From positions 1-10,900 of the forward strand of contig JAISCO010000334.1 in the NCBI GenBank assembly GCA_031265535.1: a DNA stretch of 10,900 nucleotides. Direction: 5' to 3'. Positions 6,189 through 10,900 of the stretch are shown in pieces (within the stretch, counting starts at the first letter, position 1; each line of letters opens with the position of its first letter). The notes beneath the pieces are model-generated. The model searched no databases. It saw only the letters and a program-made list of their open reading frames with translations, and was not told the DNA's origin. The translations under genes and the position numbers were made by a program. The DNA is from Spirochaetaceae bacterium. GTDB lineage: Bacteria; Spirochaetota; Spirochaetia; Treponematales; Breznakiellaceae.

Positions 6189-6938
6189 ATGAAAGCTCTG
6201 AGTTTTTTTACACTCCTTCTACTAATTATCGGTAATCTAAACGCCGCGGATTTAGAATCTTATGAATTTATAGATAAATTGTTAAGCCTTAATGTTCCCC
6301 AGGAACCGCAGGTTTTTGAGGACGCCGTAATTTTTACCGCCGGCGCTTCCTACAAAAAAGTAGGTATCGCGTTTTCGCATGAAGGCTTTGCGAAAATTTA
6401 TCCCTTCAAGAAATTGCTTGTACCAATAAGCGATGTTCCAAGTTTTGATGAAACCAGCAAGCAAGAGCCTGAAAGATTGCGCGATTCCGGACTTTTATTT
6501 TTTGTATACACGGTTCCGCCGGCACTTAAAGACCTTGAATACCGGCTCGTTTTTGACGGGCTTTGGTCAAGCGATCCGTACAATCCGCTAAAGACTTTCA
6601 ATATAAACACAGGCGTGGAACACTCTATCGCGCCGATACCTCCGCGCCCGGCGCCGGCGCAAAACAGTGGTGAGCCGTTTGGCGGCATTGTTTTCAACTA
6701 CCGTTCGGAAAACAGCGGCGAGCGTATCACGGTGGCTGGTGATTTTAACGCATGGGACCCGTTCATGTATGAATTAAAAGAAACGCGGCGCGGCTTATAT
6801 ACACTTGCCGTTCCGCTGCCTCCGGGGACTTGGCATTATATCTATTACCGCAATGGCGAGAAATTTATTGATTATTCAAACACCGCCCGTGAATACGCAA
6901 AAAACGGCTCTGTCGTAAATGTCGCGGTAGTCCAATGA
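6189..6938 (+). CDS. Secreted protein with tandem E-set/CBM48-like (isoamylase N-terminal-like) domains
   Basis: A 249-residue protein with a Sec signal peptide (K2, hydrophobic 5-16, likely cleavage near NLNA-AD, residues 18-20) and no lipobox, so probably periplasmic. Residues 163-249 match the glycogen-binding/early-set fold found in AMPK-beta and isoamylase N termini: ITVAGDFNAWDPF (180-192), then YTLAVPLPPGTWHYIYYRNGE. Residues about 45-140 appear to be a second, more divergent copy, since FFVYTVPPALKDLEYRLVFDG followed by SDPYNP parallels the later YTLAVPLPPGTWHYIYYRNG followed by DYSNTA. The region between them is Pro-rich (149-157). No catalytic domain is attached, so this is a binding or structural module rather than an enzyme. 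It is divergent from the TPR gene and may serve the same envelope structure (inferred). The ribosome site is weak (TTAAG); the start was chosen for the signal peptide. Confidence 0.8.
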   Translation: MKALSFFTLLLLIIGNLNAADLESYEFIDKLLSLNVPQEPQVFEDAVIFTAGASYKKVGIAFSHEGFAKIYPFKKLLVPISDVPSFDETSKQEPERLRDSGLLFFVYTVPPALKDLEYRLVFDGLWSSDPYNPLKTFNINTGVEHSIAPIPPRPAPAQNSGEPFGGIVFNYRSENSGERITVAGDFNAWDPFMYELKETRRGLYTLAVPLPPGTWHYIYYRNGEKFIDYSNTAREYAKNGSVVNVAVVQ

Positions 6939-6969
6939 GCGCAATACAAACAAGTTAGGGGAAGCAATC

Positions 6970-7045
6970 TTACTTTTAGAAAATTTATGGTAAAAAGGGA
7001 AAAGAAAAGGAAAAGGGAAAAAGTAACAGTTAAAAAGGAAATGAA
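6970..7045. repeat. Dispersed repeat, copy 1 (29-bp identical core plus purine tail)
   Basis: Bases 6970-6998 are identical to 10690-10718. Both cores run into a purine-rich stretch with AAGGGAAAAAGTAACAGTTA (split unit) and TTAAAAAGGAAA. The two copies have the same orientation and flank the accessory block between them. Confidence 0.8.
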
Positions 7046-7055
7046 AACATAGAAA

Positions 7056-7107
7056 CTTACCTCTTACCTCTTACTTCTTACTTCTTACTTCTTACCTCTT
7101 ATTTCTT
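7056..7107. repeat. 7-bp tandem repeat (CTTACCT / CTTACTT)
   Basis: About seven consecutive 7-base units with C/T alternation at one position. The reverse complement (AAGAGGT, AAGAAGT) is the same heptamer family seen on the plus strand at 2078-2130, so this tract is inverted relative to that one. It is followed by a G7 run at 7114-7120. Confidence 0.8.
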
Positions 7108-7214
7108 AAACAAGGGGGGGAAGCGCCGGCGGTTTTTGACCTAACGACGAAACGTCTGTGTGATTTTTCCGATGTGTGAATGAAGCTCCTCGCCCTGAAG
7201 GGTCGTCTAAAAGA

Positions 7215-7242
7215 CGCGCCAACCGGCGTGCCGGTTGGCGCG
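7215..7242. other. GC-rich 13-bp inverted repeat (hairpin) in intergenic DNA
   Basis: 7215-7227 and 7230-7242 are perfect inverted complements around a GT dinucleotide, forming an almost perfect palindrome. No T-tract follows on either side, so it is a poor intrinsic terminator. The 3' side runs into a motif (GCGGTATCTT, then AAGCGTTGG) that is repeated at 9797-9823. Confidence 0.65.
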
Positions 7243-7293
7243 GTATCTTGCAAGCGTTGGGCTCAACTGCTAATTGTTAATTTGTGCGCAATA

Positions 7294-7520
7294 TAAACCC
7301 GTTGGCGGGCGCTGACGTGCGCGTATGCCAATCGCCGTTGCCGGCCCCTGAGGCGCGGAGTAAAGTCCGCTTTGGGTATGCTGCCGCGTAGCGGAATGTA
7401 AACCCGCTGGCGGGCGCTGACGTGCGCGTATGCCAATCGCCGTTGCCGGCCCCTGAGGCACGGAGTAAAGTCCGCTTTGGGTATGCTGCCGCGTAGCGGA
7501 CTGTAAACCCACTGGTGGGT
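7294..7520. repeat. 105-bp tandem repeat, two full copies plus a partial third
   Basis: TAAACCC recurs at 7294, 7399 and 7504, giving units 7294-7398 and 7399-7503 that differ at only a few positions, and a truncated third ending near 7520. The period is divisible by three, which explains the long repetitive open frames on the minus strand. These have no start context of their own and are not called as genes. Each unit contains an inverted pair TCCGCT/AGCGGA. A relative lies at 812-922 upstream of clpP. Confidence 0.9.
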
Positions 7521-7548
7521 TGACTTTTTTGAGAAAAGGACATATTTT
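7520..7548 (+). promoter_or_regulatory. Sigma-70-type promoter for the phase-variable lipoprotein gene
   Basis: TTGACT (7520-7525) and TATTTT (7543-7548) are 17 bases apart, putting the transcript start near 7555 with a 44-base leader. The -35 box sits at the point where the partial third 105-bp repeat unit diverges from its siblings, which read CTGACG there. Confidence 0.6.
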
Positions 7549-7598
7549 GAATACACTGCAATTGAGCGGTAAAATTCATGGTTTTAAGGAGGCAAAAG

Positions 7599-7901
7599 AT
7601 GAAAAAGCATCTTTTTTGCGGTTTGGTAACAGCCGTTGCGGCTTTATTCGCGGCCTGCACTGCCGGTGGTGATGTCGCCGGCGAAGAGGCAGAGATTCTC
7701 GACTCTAGTCCCAGATACAGCATCAGCGTCAATCTGAAGCCGGGAGAGGGAAACGACATTGACGTGAACAGTGCGGGCGTTACCGTTACAAGCTCTCCGT
7801 CGGGAAAGGTAAAGAAGGGAACGACCGTTACGCTCTCGGCGCATCTGGAGGGGGGGGGGGGGGTAGCGAAGAAGAAGGAGACCCCACTTACCTGTTTGTA
7901 G
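7599..7901 (+). CDS. Phase-variable glycine-rich surface lipoprotein, N-terminal part (OFF frame at 14 Gs)
   Basis: A 100-residue product in the sequenced phase. The ATG at 7599 has an excellent AAGGAGG ribosome site (7586-7592, 6-base spacing); the ATG at 7578 has none. Residues 1-20 form a lipoprotein signal (KKH, hydrophobic 8-19, LFAAC with C20), relaxed at -3 as is common in spirochaetes. Residues about 44-84 (VTVTSSPSGKVKKGTTVTL) are the first half of an InlB-B-like bacterial repeat domain. The frame then enters a 14-G run (7850-7863), reads four Gly, and stops 12 codons later at 7899-7901. The second half of the same domain is encoded in the other frame downstream. This is therefore best read as the 5' part of one gene, 7599-9478, broken by a homopolymer. 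If the run were 15 or 12 Gs, the product would be 626 or 625 residues. A sequencing error in the run would give the same picture. Confidence 0.8.
   Translation: MKKHLFCGLVTAVAALFAACTAGGDVAGEEAEILDSSPRYSISVNLKPGEGNDIDVNSAGVTVTSSPSGKVKKGTTVTLSAHLEGGGGVAKKKETPLTCL
7850..7863 (+). repeat. G14 homopolymer within the lipoprotein gene (candidate slippage switch)
   Basis: Fourteen consecutive Gs. With 14 (or 11, 17) the upstream frame ends at 7901. With 13 or 16, a TAG (7864-7866) follows the run at once. With 12 or 15, the frame joins the long downstream frame, which is open from 7862 through 9478. Hence only one of three lengths gives full-length protein. Confidence 0.9.
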
Positions 7902-7993
7902 GCAGCATAACGGGCGAGTACAGTAAAGACAACAAACCAGTAAAATTCGGACCATTTATTCCTTCCGGTAATTACGCAGATTGGACATTCAAA

Positions 7994-9478
7994 ATGCCGG
8001 ACGGGGACGTAACTATAAACATTACCCTTACAGATAAATTTCCTGACCAGAGTAACGCGAAGCTTGGATGGCTTGGCGCGAGTGCCGGCACAGTCACTCA
8101 AGGCGACCCGCAAGATGATTATGCCTACATGGTTACCGTTCCCCACGACTTTACGGGCGATTTTTCAATATACGCGCAGGCGGAAAATCCGTATTTGGAG
8201 CCGGTACTAAAAGAAGGAACCGTGGAGACGGAGCTTGGCGGTAACCTAACGCTGACTGAAGGGCTTAACGCGTACACGATAACAGTTACACCGGAGGAGG
8301 GCGGCGCAAAAGTATACAGCATAAAGGTTATCAAACTCCCCGACCTTTCGTTAAAAACTTTTAAGATAAAGAAAGATGGGGACTTTGAGCGGGATTTAGC
8401 GCCTTCTGATACGCTGGATGTTTACGTTCCTTATGCGGACGGCATTACGGCTGTCGCGGAAGCTAACGACACAGGCGCGACAACCAATTCTCCGGTGAGC
8501 GCCAACAACCTCCAAGTAACTGTTTCTACGCCTATAACCGTTACGGTAAGCAAAACGCTTAGCGGCGTAGAGGCAAGTCTCACGAGGAAAGATTATATTT
8601 TGAATCTGTATTACGGCGATGACGTGCCTCTAAATTCGCTGGCGGAGGGCGGTTATGTCAGCTTCGTACCGGGGAATAATGGGGCCAACTCTTACGATGA
8701 GGTGCATACATTCCTCGCGGGCAACACCTCGGCGGGCGGTCAGGCGGCGCACTCTCTTGTATTCAAAGATGGACCGCGCCCGGCAACCGTCCAGGTTCTT
8801 GTGGCAGCGGGCGGCGGAGGCGGAGGCGGCTCAATGGGTGGGCAGCACAGCAGCAGCGGAGGCGGCGCGGGAAGATTTGTCTATCATCCGGCGTTTAAAG
8901 TGGGAGCGGAGGAGAATTGGACTAGCGCCGGTACGATAAGCGTGAAGGTCGGGGCCGGCGGCTCAGGCGGCGTCGGAGGCGAACACGCTGCCAACGGCAG
9001 TAACGGCGGCGCTTCCGAATTTGTCCGGCATACCGACGATTACCGGATTTCCGCCCCCGGCGGTGGGGGAGGTCACGGAAACTCCGGGTCTACCGGTTCT
9101 GGAATTAAAGGCGGTTCGAGCGGCGGAAGCCACAATAGTGCCAACCCCATCACAAGCACGACAGCGGGGACATTTCCATTGGGTGAAGGGGTGCTGGACC
9201 TTGGCAACGGGGGAGGAGGCAAAGATAGGCCCCCCTATTATACCGGCGGCGGGGCCGGGGGAATTGGCATAGGCACACAGTCCGCGATAAGCGGGGTATC
9301 TACGATGTACGCCGCCGGCGGAAAGGGTGGCTCTGGCTACAATTTCAATGATGCCGCAAAGGACAGAGGAAACGGCGGCGACGGCGGCTACACAGCGTCT
9401 CACGCCGGCGGCAAAGGCGGTTCCGGCATCGTGATAGTCCGTTTCCCGCATCCGGGGAATGAGAGCGCACCGGAGTGA
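7994..9478 (+). CDS. Phase-variable glycine-rich surface lipoprotein, C-terminal part (Gly_rich domain)
   Basis: The first ATG of this frame gives 494 residues, but the frame is open without a stop back to 7862. Those 44 codons encode the rest of the InlB-like repeat (YLFVGSITG, then YADWTFKMPDGDVTI), so the ATG at 7994 is internal to a longer gene; it has no convincing ribosome site. From residue 22 to about 208 there are two cadherin-like beta-sandwich-type segments (AYTITVTPEEGGAKVYSIKV at 93-112; YILNLYYG at 201-208). Residues 219-494 form a glycine-rich domain that opens with QVLVAAGGGGGGGS and closes with GGKGGSGIVIVRF, the usual ends of such domains in phage tail-fibre and surface proteins. 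It would be anchored by the N-terminal lipid and exposed on the envelope (inferred). Base composition is more GC-rich in the glycine region. A hairpin follows the stop. Confidence 0.82.
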   Translation: MPDGDVTINITLTDKFPDQSNAKLGWLGASAGTVTQGDPQDDYAYMVTVPHDFTGDFSIYAQAENPYLEPVLKEGTVETELGGNLTLTEGLNAYTITVTPEEGGAKVYSIKVIKLPDLSLKTFKIKKDGDFERDLAPSDTLDVYVPYADGITAVAEANDTGATTNSPVSANNLQVTVSTPITVTVSKTLSGVEASLTRKDYILNLYYGDDVPLNSLAEGGYVSFVPGNNGANSYDEVHTFLAGNTSAGGQAAHSLVFKDGPRPATVQVLVAAGGGGGGGSMGGQHSSSGGGAGRFVYHPAFKVGAEENWTSAGTISVKVGAGGSGGVGGEHAANGSNGGASEFVRHTDDYRISAPGGGGGHGNSGSTGSGIKGGSSGGSHNSANPITSTTAGTFPLGEGVLDLGNGGGGKDRPPYYTGGGAGGIGIGTQSAISGVSTMYAAGGKGGSGYNFNDAAKDRGNGGDGGYTASHAGGKGGSGIVIVRFPHPGNESAPE

Positions 9479-9516
9479 TTAACTGACAAGGGGTTACGCG
9501 GAGGGGATGCAGTGGC

Positions 9517-9550
9517 GCCGGCCACCGTTTTTTAAGGCGGCCGGCACTTT
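9517..9550 (+). terminator. Possible terminator after the lipoprotein gene
   Basis: GCCGGCC (9517-9523) pairs with GGCCGGC (9539-9545), and the stem can be extended inward by two pairs past one mismatch. The loop contains six Ts, and a short CTTTT follows. It lies 38 bp after the stop. The T-tract is weak, so this is tentative. Confidence 0.4.
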
Positions 9551-10017
9551 TGCTATAAATCCTGGTCATTCAATTTTGAGTTACGATGCCGAAGCTCAGA
9601 CAAAACAGGGTCAGGGCGCCTTCCATAACTATTCCTACTACCTTATAAGTTGGTAAAGAATTCAGGGGTTACGAGGCGCTGCGTCCATAATCCTTTTCTA
9701 TCACTATCTTTTGTTTTCGCATAAAAAACAAACCCTAAAGCGGCAATTCCATTAAAGTAAATGAGCCTCCGCAGGGCAAGCGCGAATGGGGGCGGTGCGG
9801 TATCTTAAGCGTTGGACTCAAACTTGTTGAGCTTCCAACTTCGTTGAGTTTGGGAAGAAAGCGCACTGAATCGCGGCGGAGCAAAACTCTATGCTAAGGA
9901 AGGTTATATCGGGTAAGGAAATTATATGATGTTTTGGCAGACCCCATGCACCGTTGAAAGATGGCACGAATTGATCGCGAAAGAATGTGAATTTTCGCGG
10001 TAAAATTTACGAGTGGG
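9551..10017. other. Gene-poor accessory stretch
   Basis: No convincing gene. It holds a copy (9797-9823) of the GCGGTATCTT/AAGCGTTGG motif also at 7240-7268, short repeats of CTCAA/TTGAG at 9816-9850, and an echo of GGGGTTACG at 9490 and 9665. There is also a 7-bp hairpin (CGCGAAA 9976-9982 with TTTCGCG 9993-9999) just before the next gene. A 32-codon minus-strand open stretch (9570-9668), ending MEGALTLFCLSFGIVTQN, may be a gene-end remnant. Confidence 0.5.
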
Positions 10018-10635
10018 ATGTTTGGGAAGGTGGACTGCCGTGAGGTAGTCCGCCGAGCCGGATGCAAGGCGGTGTCGCAGGCGGAAAACGCCGATAATGA
10101 GAGGATGGGCGCGGGGAAAAAAGCGGTACAATATGACGGCGAATTTGTTTTAACCGCGGATGACAAGAAAGATTTTGGAGAAATACCGGCGGAAAGCGGA
10201 CTTAAAAGTGGAAAAATAGTTTTAAGAATAGGTGAACACGATGAGATAACGGGAAAAGGTTATGGGGAAAAACACATTGAACGGGACAACAGGGCAAGTC
10301 AATTAAGGAAAAACGGGTATTCAAACGCCAGAGATTTTGTAGAGCATATTGCAAAAGATTATGACACGATATATGAAGCAGGAAACGGGACGGTGTTTGT
10401 TGTAAAACACGACGGCAACGAACATATTGCGGTTGTAAAATTAGAAAAGTTAAACGGAAACAACATATATGATGTTAAAACAGCATATATAGGGCGGCGG
10501 GATTTTTTCAGGAACAAGAAAAAAATTTGGGATGTGGGAGGGCGCAGTCCCCCCGGCGTAAAGCCCCCTAGCGCATTTTCAGGCCACCCCAATAAAGGTG
10601 ATACACCGCAAGAGCGTACCACATCCAATACTTAA
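10018..10635 (+). CDS. Orphan BECR-fold (PBECR-like) nuclease/toxin domain protein
   Basis: A 205-residue protein. From about residue 65 it resembles C-terminal domains of phage MuF-type and polymorphic-toxin proteins of the Barnase/EndoU/ColicinE5/RelE-like group. The similar elements are SGKIVLRIGEHDE (about 64-76), the conserved basic motif GYGEKHIERD with its His, a helix NGYSNARDFVEHIAKDYDTIY, a strand pair FVVKHDGNEHIAVVKLEKL, and a terminal YDVKTAYIGRRDFF carrying Thr and Arg residues typical of these RNases. That recognition is from family memory and not from an alignment. The last 30 residues are Pro/Gly-rich and low-complexity. The first 35 residues contain a DNA hairpin (10029-10036 with 10047-10054) and look unlike the family, so the true start may be later (ATG 10105), or the gene may be a fragment of a larger toxin. 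No secretion signal and no adjacent immunity gene are seen. A weak GAGTGGG precedes the start. Confidence 0.55.
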   Translation: MFGKVDCREVVRRAGCKAVSQAENADNERMGAGKKAVQYDGEFVLTADDKKDFGEIPAESGLKSGKIVLRIGEHDEITGKGYGEKHIERDNRASQLRKNGYSNARDFVEHIAKDYDTIYEAGNGTVFVVKHDGNEHIAVVKLEKLNGNNIYDVKTAYIGRRDFFRNKKKIWDVGGRSPPGVKPPSAFSGHPNKGDTPQERTTSNT

Positions 10636-10689
10636 TTATCACCCGGTTTCGCAGAAAAGTCAAGAGGGCGCATTGACAGAGTAGTAATT

Positions 10690-10759
10690 TTACTTTTAGA
10701 AAATTTATGGTAAAAAGGAGATAAAGGAAAAGGGAAAAAGTAACAGTTAAAAAGGAAAA
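10690..10759. repeat. Dispersed repeat, copy 2
   Basis: 10690-10718 is identical to 6970-6998, and the purine tail also matches copy 1 with small indels. Homology stops at about 10759, exactly where the TGTCAA of the IS-like end begins. Confidence 0.8.
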
Positions 10760-10900
10760 TGTCAAGTCCTGAAATAGGTTGATGTCAACGTTCAGTAGAA
10801 ATGAGCCCTATTTCCGTTCAGTAGAAATGCTACCTTTGCCAATTTTTTCTCACATTCCTATTATTGCCTTTTTCCCTGCTTTTTTTATTACTGTTTCATA
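10760..10900. mobile_element. Probable insertion-sequence terminal region (runs off the right edge)
   Basis: It begins with TGTCAA (10760-10765), repeated at 10783-10788, followed by two identical 15-bp direct repeats CGTTCAGTAGAAATG (10789-10803 and 10815-10829, 26-bp period). An 8-bp inverted pair GAAATAGG/CCTATTTC lies at 10771-10778 and 10807-10814. Iterated transposase-binding-type repeats behind a TG terminus are typical of IS21-like and related elements. No transposase codons are in the window, so the family is not assigned. The rest, to 10900, is T-rich with no gene seen. Confidence 0.45.

Noticed and set aside
7056..7107. CRISPR-like array
   Set aside because: The units are 7 bp and contiguous with no spacers; this is a simple tandem repeat.
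7901..7993. Treating the two lipoprotein frames as independent genes
   Set aside because: The downstream frame is open back to the G-run, and the two halves complete one domain; the ATG at 7994 lies inside that domain and lacks a ribosome site.
7277..8146. 289-residue minus-strand open frame, and shorter repetitive frames at 7263-7556
   Set aside because: They read through the 105-bp repeats (period divisible by three, so stops are avoided) and antisense to the lipoprotein gene, with no ribosome site or domain.

Overview
The window looks like a chromosomal segment of a spirochaete, most likely a Treponema of the animal- or termite-gut type. This is inferred, not proven. The clues are the housekeeping set (ClpP-like protease, DUF3842 protein, triosephosphate isomerase), a large single-pass TPR protein paired with a small secreted E-set/CBM48-like protein, a lipoprotein with a relaxed spirochaetal-type lipobox, poly-G tracts, and intergenic spaces filled with purine-rich and AATTAACAAT-type simple repeats. 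No rRNA, tRNA or CRISPR array was seen.

Layout. Bases 1-499 (minus strand) hold a YkgJ-type Cys-cluster protein whose stop overlaps the start of a gene running off the left edge; its first 17 residues look like class I mannose-6-phosphate isomerase (manA). Bases 520-922 are non-coding repeats. Bases 945-2072 hold a good promoter, a ClpP-family serine protease gene and, 4 bp after it, a DUF3842 gene. After a 149-bp repeat spacer comes tpiA (2222-2971) with a strong Shine-Dalgarno. A 16-bp hairpin terminator separates tpiA from a convergent 1023-residue TPR membrane protein (3078-6149, minus). A 249-residue secreted protein with two E-set-like domains (6189-6938, plus) is divergent from it, only 39 bp away.

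From about 6940 rightward the window is accessory in character. It holds a 29-bp direct repeat, 7-bp tandem repeats, a GC-rich hairpin and two tandem copies of a 105-bp repeat that also occurs upstream of clpP. Next is a promoter leading to a glycine-rich surface lipoprotein gene. This gene is split by a run of 14 Gs. The downstream frame is open right back to the G-run, and joining the frames restores one repeat domain that spans the tract. This is the standard arrangement of an ON/OFF contingency gene, currently OFF by one base. Further right are gene-poor sequence (9480-10017), an orphan BECR-like nuclease/toxin domain protein (10018-10635), a second copy of the 29-bp repeat, and what appears to be the end of an insertion sequence running off the right edge.

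The main item for follow-up is the poly-G-switched lipoprotein. Second is a G7 run lying exactly between the -35 and -10 boxes of the clpP promoter. Third is the accessory block bracketed by direct repeats that carries both the switchable lipoprotein and the toxin-like protein.
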